A stretch of DNA of 37,914 nucleotides from Haplomitrium mnioides (GCA_049999725.1 JBNGIS010018615.1:1-37914), one strand, 5' to 3'. Numbered from the stretch's first letter, positions 22,291 to 31,652 are shown. The notes: generated by a model not told the origin, from the sequence alone. Made by a program: numbers and translations.

Positions 22291-23754
22291 TAGAATTTGA
22301 GTCTAGCAAAAAGAGAATGGATTAGCCAAAGGTGTCAAAAAAGAAGAAAACTTGCTACCTTTATTGGACTCCAAGACAAATTTTTCTCGCAAAGATTTTA
22401 TTTCTTTGCATGTTTCACAAACAAATCTATTGCATTTTGGAATTTTTACATTTGGAAAATGAGTTCTCCAATGTTTCTTAAAACTCAAGAAACTAATAAT
22501 ACAATGGTGATCTTTCTCTTTCAAATAAGTTGTGTAGTAGTGATAAACTTCCCATTTTGTAAAATTATCGGACAAGTTGTACACTTTGTGAGTGGGCATT
22601 CTCTCATAATGTCCCTAGAAAAAATTTTCCATCTACTCACCCACAAAACTCCTTTAGCAGATAGTTCTCTTTTTCCAAAAATGCCTCTAGGATGTGCATT
22701 TTTGAGATTTTGAATCCTTTATATTCTATCATTCCCTACTGCTAATATTAATTTAAAGGCTCTTTTACAAACAAAGGTACCACCAAGCAATGTAAACCAA
22801 TTTTCAACATCAGAGTCTTTTCTTGATGTTCGCCACTGCAGTATGATATCTCGATTCTTCATGCTTTGTCGAAAGTACGTTTCTCTCACAGCTGTTTTTA
22901 AAAAATTTGTCTTGCACAATGACAAGCAATTATTTCGACAACAAGAAATTCTCTTCAATTTAGAAATTGACATTGGATCAAGCTTTTTCTTCACAAAGCT
23001 CTCGTCATGATGGACTTTCCACAAAGCACTTTTGCATTAGGTGTTTACCCATTTGGGTTTTGTCCCAGACAAAGAATTCTTATGTTGTGCTGGACAATTC
23101 GGTTTGTAAGCGAATCCAACAATAGGAGATAATTCATCCTAAAGCTCTTGGTCGTCATCGTAAACACTACTTGTTCTATTGCAAAATATTTTCAAGAGAT
23201 GAGTTTTTTCCTAGGGATTGGGAGAACTGCACCATTCTGAAACTGAATCTTAATCAATATCTTGATTACAAGGAAATATTTTTTTGTAATAAAATCGATA
23301 CCCTTTGCGATAACTCCAAAGAAATGCTGATTGAATGAGACTCTTTGCTAGAATCGTTTTCAAAAATATCGTCTAAGGACTCTTCCAAAAGAATTTGGTT
23401 TGTTTCAGATGTCCAAATTTCTTTGCGAGGTGCAGCTTGAAATGAAATCAGTTGTTGTTTGAGTGGTGCTATTGGAGAGAGTGGCTCATCTCCAAAATTA
23501 AAACTATCCACATATTGTATGTATTTTGTGTTCTAAACAAACACACTTTGATCATGAATATCAAAGTCTCCCTTAGATGATGACAAAAAAAGGTCTACAA
23601 CTATTTGGAATTTCTATGTTGAACCTTTTTTTTTTAATATTTTGGAATACTCAAAAAAAAGATTCAACTTCGACTGGTTGAAGGGTAACAAAGATCTTGT
23701 GCTAGATGAAGATTGTTTCTTTAATTCTTTGCGAGCACTGAGTTTCCTCTTTGA

Positions 23755-23885
23755 TCCTTTGCGCACAAGTTGTTCAATCATTAGTCCTATACACGCATTG
23801 GATTCACTCCTTGACCTTGTATGCGTAAGGAGTTGAGTCCCTGACCCTATGCGCGTATGGAGTTCACACCTTCTCAATCTTTTTA
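23755..23885 (-). repeat. Palindromic repeat cluster in the 5' part of the transposase gene
   Basis: Three or four degenerate copies of the CTATGCGCGCATAG palindrome lie about 35-40 bp apart (near 23790, 23822 and 23855). On the minus strand they fall in an open stretch, so they are either translated as low-complexity sequence or sit in an unrecognised intron. Confidence 0.55.
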
Positions 23886-24086
23886 GGTGGAGCTATCTAA
23901 TTCAACATAAGTCATATTTTTCCCCAATATACTCGCCATCACACTTGATGCTTTTGGTACTCCATCGCTTGCCTCCAAATAATTTCCATTTGAACAAATG
24001 TCAACCTGTCTCTCAAAAGAAACACTTTTTTGTGAAGATGAATCTCGAAACTCTAACGTCTTCTTGCTTTTAAAAACTCCAACCAT

Positions 24087-24547
24087 TGAAAACGATGTCT
24101 AAAAATCAAGTACTTCAAGGAATTATTTTAATAAATATTTTGAACCTCTTACAACACATCTAAAAGATGTGTTTTTGTCGTTTTTTTGCAAAACGACAAA
24201 ATTAGAAACTTTTTTAGAAGAAAATGCAAAAAAGAAATTAGAAAGATGAAAATGAGAAATGCTTTATATACTAAGTTCTTTTTTCTCCACCAAGCAAACC
24301 TACATGTCAAGAGCTTCGCGAATCATTTTTTTGCGAGAAAAGAAATTTTTTGAAATTTAGCTATAAAAGGAGCATCAGTGGAAAGTTTCTTTCCATTGTC
24401 GTGAGTTCAGTTTTTGGTTTTCGTTTTCTAGTTATCATTGTTTTTCCATTTTCTTGTTTTTTTGCCATTTTCGACCTTTAGAGATTTCTGAACTTTTGTT
24501 TATTACATTTTTTGCCTCAAATTCGACCTTTCTCTACCATCTTGAAA
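24087..24547. promoter_or_regulatory. Divergent intergenic region between transposase and methyltransferase genes
   Basis: The two start codons (24086 minus, 24548 plus) face away from each other across 461 bp of AT-rich, pyrimidine-rich sequence. TATATA-like sequence near 24264 and CTATAAAAGG at about 24361 are candidate TATA boxes. The second lies in plus orientation about 185 bp upstream of the methyltransferase ATG, with CAGTTTTTGG downstream as a possible leader. A shared promoter for both genes is inferred from layout only. Confidence 0.5.
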
Positions 24548-24907
24548 ATGGCATTTCAAGGAAATGTTTCTCGCCCATCTCAACCTAAGCCATACAAGTA
24601 TTCGGATGTTGTCAAGGCTCTAGAGCATGAAAAACTTGAGTGAAATTGGCTAGTAAATTGTTGTTCTTTGAAAGACCTTGCTCAACATCTTTACCATTTT
24701 GCTGGTGAAGCTGAAAAATTCAATTAGGGTCTACTAGTCCAAATCACCATGATCCAAGATGGCAAGAAAGCCAACATCGGGCTGCTTGTGCACTCCCAAG
24801 ATGCAATTACCCTTTATAGTGCAAATAGCAAACGATTTGATTTTTCCGAAATGAATGAGAAGGATATTTTTGTGAAGAATCTTCAGGCCACAAAGAAAGA
24901 TGGCAAG

Positions 24908-25112
24908 GTAAATTCTGGAATCCTTTTTCTTTTGTTTGTTTCTTTACTAAGTCTCAACTCCCATGGAGTCTATATGAGCGTGGAGTCCCGGGGTCCAAGC
25001 TAAGACTCCAAAGTCCATGCGCGCATATACTCCCAAGTCCTTGTGCGTCTGAACCACTGGACTCCCATTGTCCATGCAAGCATGGACTTTGGAGTCTAGA
25101 AGATTTAGACAG
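24908..25112 (+). other. Intron 1 of the inner methyltransferase gene
   Basis: Donor AAG|GTAAAT at 24908 and acceptor TTAGACAG at 25112. Both flanking exons are in phase 0. The intron carries three degenerate palindromes of the GTCCATGCGCGCATGGAC type (near 25015, 25040 and 25075). Confidence 0.65.
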
Positions 25113-25559
25113 ATTGGGTTGGTTTCATCCCAAAAATTGAAAAGACAGTTGGTGTTGGAAACCTTGGAGATAAAGTCCAAGTCAACACTTGAGAAGATTG
25201 TGACTTCTTATTACAACTGGTTCCAGTTGGCATTTAGGAGTGGAGAGCTCTGGGATCTACAAATGAGCATTTTTTCGATGTGGGAGAAGAACACAATCAA
25301 AGGTCAGAAGCCAAAGGCCAAATGATTGCTAAGAATGGAGGACATGAAGTGGACACCTTGGAGGTCCTTTCAAGGTCTTCTTGATAAGGTGAAGATTTCA
25401 GTTTTGAAGCGGGTGGAAGTTGGAGAGCTTTCAATGGAGGAAATGTCTCGAGAGGTAGAGAGACATAAAGTTTTGGCGGTTATGGTTAAATGTTTTTGTT
25501 CAAAGGTTTACTGCACCACTTGGGAGGAGGCAAGAGAGGAGTACCCTCTCTACACTTAA

Positions 25560-26242
25560 GTTCTTCTTTTCACATCACTTTCTTTTTTTTGGAGTTGCAT
25601 TGAATTTATGGTAAGTTGTCCTTTGTTTTCATAAAAAATGTTTAGAGTCAATGCATGCTTGGACTTCAAAGTACATGCGTCTTGACGTGCTTGGACTATA
25701 TAGTCCTTTTGCGCTTGGACTGCGAAGTCCATGTGCACATGGACTGCGATCTCCATACACGCTAGGACTTAAAAGTCCATGCACCCATGGTCTTTGCAGT
25801 CCAAGTGTCCAGGGACTTTTAAGTCTATGCGGATATGGACATCGAAGTCTATGCGTGCATGGACTTTGCAGTCTAAGCGCGAAAGGACTTCGTAGTCCAA
25901 AGATGCCTAGACAGCAAAGTCCATGCGCGCATGGACTTCGCAGTCCAAGCGTGCAAGTAATGTGAAGTTCCTTCACGCATGGACTTCGATGTCCATGTGA
26001 GCATGCACTTAAAAGTCCTTGCGCGCAGGTAATGCAAAGTCCATGTGCACCTAGACCCTAAACCTTTTTTTTTCTGAAAACAAAATCCCTCAGCGCATGG
26101 ACTTTGCAGTCCAAGCGCTAGGGATAGCAAAGTTCATTCGCGCATGGATATCAAAGTCCATGCGCATTTGGAATTCATTGTCATTCTCTAGCATATAATT
26201 TTTTTGTCTCTTTATAATGTTTTCTTTTTTTACTTTGTGCAG
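25560..26242 (+). repeat. Intron 2 of the inner methyltransferase gene, filled with palindromic GTCCATGCGCGCATGGAC repeats
   Basis: From about 25645 to 26175 nearly the whole intron is a head-to-tail series of about twenty short palindromes spaced about 26 bp apart. The perfect example is at 25917-25938 (22 bp, centre GCGCGC). Others differ mainly by C-to-T or G-to-A changes in the CpG-rich core. The intron ends in a T-rich tract and TTTGTGCAG at 26242. The donor is uncertain: in the outer copy the exon extends further, to ATTT|GTAAGT at 28848. Confidence 0.8.
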
Positions 26243-26732
26243 GGGGACAAACTTTCAAATGGCAGCTGGCTAAAAAATTGACAGCAACTGCAAAAGGTCG
26301 AAAAAAATCAGGGGTCAAAGAAGCCCTAGAACATCAAGACCAGGCTCCCACCTTAGTTTACTATCCTCCAGCTTTTCTTCTTCACTGCCAAAAGGCTAGA
26401 GAGTGGAAAGCAAGGCATCAAAGTAGTGATGCATCTCTTACAACTGAAGAAGTTGTGAGAGACAAGGAAGAGGATTTAATGTCTTATGTCAATGGTATCA
26501 ACGTAGCATTTTACCAACTTCACAAGGAGGCCAACGCTCGATAATTGAAGGGCTTGGTGAAACCTAGGTGTTTCACTTTGGCTATTATGGATATTCCTTA
26601 CAGCTACAACCTTAAGGAATGTAAGCATGATGATTTCGAACCATTTTCAAAAGATGACATTTTTGACATGGTTTCATCTTTTGCTGCAACTACAACATCA
26701 AATTTTTGGTCTTTCGTTATTATTCACTCGTC

Positions 26733-27132
26733 NNNNNNNNNNNNNNNNNNNNNNNNNNNNNNNNNNNNNNNNNNNNNNNNNNNNNNNNNNNNNNNNNNNN
26801 NNNNNNNNNNNNNNNNNNNNNNNNNNNNNNNNNNNNNNNNNNNNNNNNNNNNNNNNNNNNNNNNNNNNNNNNNNNNNNNNNNNNNNNNNNNNNNNNNNNN
26901 NNNNNNNNNNNNNNNNNNNNNNNNNNNNNNNNNNNNNNNNNNNNNNNNNNNNNNNNNNNNNNNNNNNNNNNNNNNNNNNNNNNNNNNNNNNNNNNNNNNN
27001 NNNNNNNNNNNNNNNNNNNNNNNNNNNNNNNNNNNNNNNNNNNNNNNNNNNNNNNNNNNNNNNNNNNNNNNNNNNNNNNNNNNNNNNNNNNNNNNNNNNN
27101 NNNNNNNNNNNNNNNNNNNNNNNNNNNNNNNN
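26733..27132. other. Assembly gap of 400 N
   Basis: The run falls between motif IV and exon 4 of the inner methyltransferase gene. By comparison with the outer copy (29940-30120) it should hide the end of exon 3, a short intron and the start of exon 4. Confidence 0.95.
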
Positions 27133-27747
27133 GGCAACATATCATCATTCTGGTGGTCCAAGAATCCCATATGCCCACAAATATTGGACTCTAGGCTATT
27201 GGATGAAAGAAGGAAAGAGAAACATGAGGTTTTTTAATTTGCAGCCTGCTCTTGCGACTAGACTTCCTTGGCAAATCATGAGTACTGTTTTTTAGTTGTC
27301 CTACAATTTCTGCCAAACTTTAACATCCACGAGATGATGTTCATGTCAATTTTTATCAGAAGCCGCAGGCTCTTTCTAATTTTTTTCATCGACCATTTGT
27401 CTACAGAGCAAGATTGGATCCTAGATCTTTGCTTTGGGTCTAGCACATACCTTGTCTGTGCTTTAAAACTGATGTGAAACTGCATCACGGTGGAATATGA
27501 TAGACATCAATCTATCTACATTCCTCAGAGGGTTTTGATGATGGCTTCCTTGCCATCCGATGTGATTGAGTCACATATAGTTTATGCACACCACAGGGAA
27601 CCTATTCCTCTTGGTACTACAGGTGCTACTAAAGATTTTGTCGCAATATCTGGGACAAGAAAGTCTTGCTAGGACTTCATAGCGGCTGCAGATGCTCAAC
27701 CTTTGGATTTAGATGAGACAACTCCTCTAGAGAAGGATGGAGCTTGA

Positions 27748-28726
27748 GCATCTGTTTGAACAAATTCTATTATTAATAAGTATTTTTCTTACAAAGTTTT
27801 ATTTGCCAAAGTTTCAACTTGTTGCACTCTCAATCCATTTCAAGTCATTTCATCACGATTCAATTTGGTGCGTATAAGAATGGTTTGAGTAAATTGCTAG
27901 TCTAAGAATGGTTTGGAGTCAATTGCTAATCTAAGAATGGTTTGGAGTCCTTGTGTACCTGGGCTTGGAGTTCAAGCGCACATGAACTCTTGCAATCTTT
28001 GGCCGTATAGGCCTTACGTTCTTGTTTAGAGTCTATGCGCACATAAGCTTTCTAGTTCTCATTTGGAGTCTATGTGCGCATGAGCTTTAAGGTTCTTGTT
28101 TAGAGTCCTTGCTTGCATAAGCCAAAGGGTTCTCGTTCAAAGTCTATGCGTGCATAGGCTTTAAGGTCTTTGTTTAGAGTCTTGACATGCAAAGGCTTTA
28201 GGGTTCTAGTTCAAAGTCCATGCGTGCATAGCTTTATTGTTCTTGTTCAAAGTCTAAGCATGCATAGGCTTTAGGAGTCTTGTTCAGAGTCTATGCATGC
28301 ATAGGCTTAAGGGTTCTAGTTTGGAGTCCATACTTGTATAGGATTTAACAGCTATGATGCTCAAATTTTGGTTCAAAGTCCGTATCCAACTAGACATCTA
28401 CGTTCAGATATATGTTTTATAAAAGATATATGTTTTATTTAATTTTTGATGAATTTAGTGTATTCACAATAGTGTGAGGCTTTAAAAAAATATTTCAACA
28501 ACCAAAATGCTTGTTTTCTAGGGTGTTTATTAGAAAGAAAGTTTTAAAACATAATCTCAATGTAAAATATGTAATTTGTATTTCTAAAAAACGATTTTCT
28601 TTATGAAGAAAATATCACAAACGTAAAATTGATGTTTTTCAATACCAAATCACAAAAAATAATATTTTTGACTACCAAGTGAAACATGAACTTAGTAGCG
28701 GTTCCTAGTTCAAAGTAATGGCTATT
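27748..28726 (+). repeat. Right subterminal region of the inner DNA transposon with palindromes
   Basis: Downstream of the methyltransferase stop. Between about 27950 and 28340 there are about nine copies of a unit with AGAGTCTATGCGTGCATAGGC-like palindromes separated by TTTAGGGTTCTTGTT-like spacers (period about 45 bp). The remainder is AT-rich and ends in the right terminus. No gene is seen. Confidence 0.8.
28690..28726 (-). repeat. Right terminal inverted repeat of the inner DNA transposon
   Basis: The reverse complement reads AATAGCCATTACTTTGAA, then GAACCGCTACTAAGTTC. It matches the right end of the outer copy at 31652 and, inverted, the left ends at 5211 and 18083. Confidence 0.85.
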
Positions 28727-28730
28727 AATA
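28727..28730 (+). repeat. Target-site duplication AATA, right copy (inner DNA transposon)
   Basis: Partner of 18079-18082. The methyltransferase exon 2 of the outer copy continues directly after it with ATGGTCAAATTG, against ATGGTTAAATGT in the inner copy. Confidence 0.85.
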
Positions 28731-28848
28731 ATGGTCAAATTGTTCTCGAGTATACTACAGCTTCTGGGTGAAGGTTAGGATGAAATATCCTATCCACACA
28801 GAGGAATCAAAGATGTCCTCTTTCTACTCAAGCTTCAAGAATTCATTT

Positions 28849-29453
28849 GTAAGTTTTTTTTTTCCTTTCTTCAATTGTGTTTCAAATGATTGTTTTAATT
28901 ATTTTTCAATACTTTTGTTTTCTTTTAGTTTCTTTCATGCGCTCATAGACATCTAAGAGTATACATGTGCATGTACTCTTTGGTTTTGGGGTGTGCTTGA
29001 TTTTGCTACTCGCAAGAAGATCTAGCCTATGCCCAAATAGACTTTAAAATCCATGCTCACATAGACCCTCGAGCCTTTGTGCGTTGGGACTCTGAGAATC
29101 CAAGCTCAAAAGGACTATGAAGTCAATGCGCGTATGGACTCTAGAGTCCATGCTTATTTGGACTTTGAAGTCCATACACCCAAGGACTCTGAAGTCCCTA
29201 CTCGTAGGGATTTTAGAGTCCATATGAGCATGGCCTCTAGAATCCTTACGCGCGTGGACCTTGGTGTCCAAGCGCTCTAGGACTCTTAGAGTCCTTGCTC
29301 GCATGGACATCAGAGTTCTTGTGCACTTTGGCTCAAGAGTCCATCCAAGCATGGACTCTTGAGTCCTAGCTCTCTTTAACAATTATTTCTTTTTGAGGTC
29401 AAGTTTCTTGTTTTCAAATTCTCCTCTAATTTATTTCTCCATGTTGTTTATAG
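28849..29453 (+). repeat. Intron 2 of the outer methyltransferase gene with palindromic repeats
   Basis: From about 29020 to 29365 it holds about a dozen palindromes of the AGTCCATGCGCGCATGGACT type, spaced about 25-27 bp, many with CpG-decay changes. The position is the same as the array at 25645-26175 in the inner copy, although the arrays differ in unit order and number. Confidence 0.75.
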
Positions 29454-30009
29454 GGTGACAAAATGTTTAAATGGCAGCTTGCCAGGAAATTGACAACCTC
29501 TACAAAAGGAAAAATAAGATATAGAGTCAAAGAAGCCCCTAAAGATGAAGACCAAGCCCCAACTTTGCCATCATACATTGTTGCCTTTTTTCTCAACTGC
29601 TAGAAAGCAAGAGAGCGGAAGTCAAGGCATCAAAATACGTTGGTGCCCTTCTAGTTGAAGGAGAGCTTGAAGAACAAGACTAGGTCTTATTGTCCTATAT
29701 TGATGGACTTAACATGGGGTTTTATCAAGTCCACGAGGAGTCCAATGCTCGACAATTAAAGGGCTTAGTGAAACCAAGAAGTTTAACTTTAGCAATTGTT
29801 GATATTTCTTATAGGTACAACCTCAAGGAATGTAACCATGATGGCTTTGAGCTCTTTATGAAAGATGATATTTTTGACATGGTGTCTTCTTTTGTGGCTA
29901 TAATGACTTATGAATTTTAGTCTTTCATTATTATTCATTTTTTGCAACAATTCGGCATTGTGGAGGATGCAATTTTGGAGATTTGTTGTGCTATCGACTA
30001 CAACATCTG

Positions 30010-30107
30010 GTAAGTTTAGTTTTGATTTTGTAATGTTTAAGTTCATCTTGTTTCTTTTCTTCTATATTCTTTGCAATGTTTGATTTCTTTTTTTTATATT
30101 ACTATAG
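30010..30107 (+). other. Intron 3 of the outer methyltransferase gene
   Basis: 98 bp, donor CTG|GTAAGTTT and acceptor TTACTATAG, AT-rich with a T-run before the acceptor. Removing it joins TG to G and keeps the frame from DYNI through W to EKTS. Confidence 0.8.
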
Positions 30108-30773
30108 GGAAAAAACTAGCATTCATCATTTGAAAGAATCAAGAATCGTTCATGCCCACCAGTATTGGACAATGGGCTACTGGAAGAGGGAGGGCAATTG
30201 GAGCATGAAACTCTTTAATTTATATTCCAACGATGCAAGTAATCATCGACAAAAAATAATGCAAAGTGTTTTCAGTTTTCCGGTTGTTTCAACTAAATCA
30301 AAAAATCAAGGAGATGATGTTTATGTGAATGTGTACCAAAAGCCTTAGGCTTTGTACAACTTTTTCATTGACTATTTGTCATATGAGCACGATTGGATCT
30401 TAGATCTTTGCTCTAGGTCGAGCATATGCCTTGTCTGTGCTTTGAAGTTGATGTAAAATTGCATTGTTGTGGAATATAATAGACGTTGGTCTATCTATAT
30501 TCCTCAAAGAGTTTTGACGATGGCTTCTTTGGCGATATGATGTCACAGAATTGCAAATTGTGTATGCGTAGTATAATAAGCATGTTCCTTCTGGTATTCC
30601 TAGTGCATCTAGTAATTCTGTTGCAATTTTTGGGATTGGAAAGTCCCGATAGGATTCTCTTGCAACTATAGATGCCCAAGCTTCTCAGTCTATTGATTTG
30701 GATAAGACCATTCTTCCTTAGGAGGACACAATTGAAGCTGAAGATGTAGAATGGTGTACATTTTGTAAATAAT

Positions 30774-31617
30774 ACATTATTTTTTCTTAAAATATTGATC
30801 TATATTCTTGTTGCTTTCTAAATAATAACTATTAAGTATTTTCTTGACGATCTTTTTTCTTTCGAAAAATGATTTTTGAATAAAATATATTGGTTTTTGT
30901 AAAATTTAGCAATGAAGTCTATGTTGGCATGGAAGCTCCCTTTCGATTGATTTTGATTTTTGTATAAGTTTTATTCAATCGTGAGTTTTTGGTTTTTTTT
31001 CTTAGCTCGTCATTAAATTTATTACAATCTTCAATAATGGTATCATTTTATTTTGGATATTCAAATTTTCAAGTTACTAATGATTCACTACTTGCTTGCC
31101 TTGGAATGTCAGATTGATTTTTGTGAAAAGATCATCTTTTATGATATACGAGCTTGAAGTCTATGCAAGAGTAACTCTTCTTTTTTATTTTATTTGTTCT
31201 GTATGTAAATAGAAGTTCAAAGCAATTGTTACTAGACTAGAGATTTATATATCAGTGTATGTTGCAACATCATCTCTTTTTTTGGATTTGTTCTTTGTAA
31301 ATGTCATAGGATTTTGTATCCTAAAGGGTTTTTTGAAATTTTTTAAGAAAATATTAAAAACTAACTATATAAGTTTACCGTGTTTTTTCAATATTCTCTC
31401 TTGTTTATTTATCTTACTATAACATAATATTTTTGTTTTTACGTTTTTTACCAAATATTAAGCACTAAAGTTTTTCCAAAATACAATAAGTATCTAAATA
31501 AACCAATTTTTAGGTTGAACAACGTTTTTTGATGAAAAGTTTTGTAACTATCAAAAAATGTAATTTTTGAAGTAGAAATCTAAAGAAAAACAATTCAACA
31601 AGAAATACAACAAGAAC
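30774..31617 (+). other. Right subterminal region of the outer DNA transposon
   Basis: AT-rich, no gene seen. Two weak remnants of the palindrome (near 30915 and 31155) remain; the repeat array present in the inner copy at 27950-28340 is absent. The last 100 bp before the terminus are clearly related to 28590-28700. Confidence 0.65.
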
Positions 31618-31652
31618 TCAGTAGCACTTCTTGGTTCAAAGTAATGGTTGTT
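31618..31652 (-). repeat. Right terminal inverted repeat of the outer DNA transposon
   Basis: The reverse complement starts AACAACCATTACTTTGAA. Partner of 5211-5245 and followed by CTTT. Confidence 0.8.

Larger units (their letters stand above)
19724..24086 (-). pseudogene. Transposase-like gene, DUF7869-type, DDE/D motifs, decayed
   Basis: Minus strand from ATG at 24086 to a stop at 19724. The N-terminal third is charged and low-complexity. Then come a cysteine segment (SCCRNNCLSLC, about 22950-22925), a GGTFVCKRAF motif, HPRG, and FLSFKKHWRTHFPNVKIP with CNRFVCETCK (about 22480-22390). After an intron-like gap ending ATGCAG at 21465 follow three acidic motifs in DDE/D order: VIDGIDQKKT (about 21350-21322), YLQLDN with ENKN (about 21115-21065) and GYAYDQIDKMF (about 21000-20965). 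The C-terminus has RPFWITKVLK and YFPKK, then a basic tail. This motif order resembles proteins annotated DUF7869, which I recall as putative RNase H-fold transposases. Stops near 21083 and 20727 and frameshifts near 22590, 21306 and 20010 make it inactive. Confidence 0.72.
24548..27747 (+). pseudogene. Spliced gene with class-beta N4/N6 DNA methyltransferase domain (inner copy)
   Basis: Exon 1 (24548-24907, 120 codons, two stops) has no domain I know. Intron 1 (24908-25112) has a GTAAAT donor and a GACAG acceptor, phase 0. Exon 2 begins IGLVSSQK at 25113 and runs to about 25540, with a TGA at 25323. Intron 2 ends TTTGTGCAG at 26242. Exon 3 starts GDK and contains WQLAKKLT after a 1-base deletion, EANAR followed by a stop, and the methyltransferase motif IV as MDIPYSYN (26587-26610). 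A 400-N gap follows. Exon 4 carries HVNFYQKPQAL (motif X-like) and the SAM-binding motif ILDLCFGSST (27418-27447), then VEYDRHQSIYIPQRV. The order IV-X-I is the permuted class beta seen in bacterial N4-cytosine and N6-adenine enzymes. Motif IV is normally DPPY; here it is DIPY. Confidence 0.78.
18083..28726 (+). mobile_element. Complete copy of a DNA transposon carrying a transposase and a DNA methyltransferase gene
   Basis: A 10,644-bp element bounded by matching termini: AACAACCACTACTTTGAA at 18083 and, in reverse complement at 28726, AATAGCCATTACTTTGAA. AATA flanks it on both sides. Contents in order: left subterminal palindrome-rich region (18100-19723), transposase-like pseudogene on the minus strand (19724-24086), divergent intergenic region (24087-24547), methyltransferase pseudogene on the plus strand (24548-27747), right subterminal palindrome-rich region (27748-28726). 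It is inserted into exon 2 of the methyltransferase gene of an older copy. Two assembly gaps lie inside it (100 N and 400 N). I know of no named superfamily with this gene pair. Confidence 0.88.
28731..30773 (+). pseudogene. Spliced methyltransferase gene of the outer DNA transposon (exon 2 end to exon 4)
   Basis: The continuation of the exon broken at 18082. Exon 2 ends at 28848 (ATTT|GTAAGT). Intron 28849-29453. Exon 3 (29454-30009) starts GDKMFKWQLARKLT and contains VDISYRYN at the motif IV position (29798-29821), IFDMVSSF and FGIVEDAI. A clean 98-bp intron (30010-30107) splits a TGG codon (phase 2). Exon 4 carries EKTSIHHLK, the VYVNVYQKP motif and ILDLCSRSSI, where ILDLxxGSGT is expected, then VEYNRRWSIYIPQRV and an acidic tail to TAA at 30773. 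Several stops interrupt it. The two copies match along their length, including splice sites, which confirms that this is a real gene family. The substrate base cannot be told from sequence. Confidence 0.78.
5211..31652 (+). mobile_element. Older copy of the methyltransferase-carrying DNA transposon (outer copy, itself interrupted)
   Basis: The left end is AACAGCCACTATTTTGAA at 5211. The reverse complement of the right end at 31652 reads AACAACCATTACTTTGAA. These match the two ends of the younger copy at 18083 and 28726. Remaining parts are the left subterminal region (5211-6616), the 5' half of methyltransferase exon 2 (17715-18082), then after the younger insertion the 3' half of exon 2 and exons 3 and 4 (28731-30773) and the right subterminal region (to 31652). 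Its transposase gene and first exon are missing, apparently lost by deletion around the retrotransposon insertions at 6617-17689. Confidence 0.82.

Noticed and set aside
25629-26130. Overlapping open frames on both strands giving repetitive peptides such as HGLRSPCAHGL
   Set aside because: They are translations of the palindromic array in intron 2; a short palindromic unit stays open on both strands by composition. No family likeness and the position is intronic.
25645-26175. CRISPR-like regular array
   Set aside because: The repeats are palindromes that vary from unit to unit with almost no unique spacer, in a eukaryotic transposon intron with no cas-like genes.
26545-27295. Open frames spanning the 400-N gap
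   Set aside because: Runs of unknown residues make them appear open. Only the flanking pieces carry evidence.
18083-28726. Helitron or MULE capture of a host gene as the origin of the methyltransferase
   Set aside because: The methyltransferase is present in both copies with the same introns and order, and the element has inverted termini and a 4-5 bp duplication, unlike Helitrons (none) or MULEs (usually 8-11 bp).
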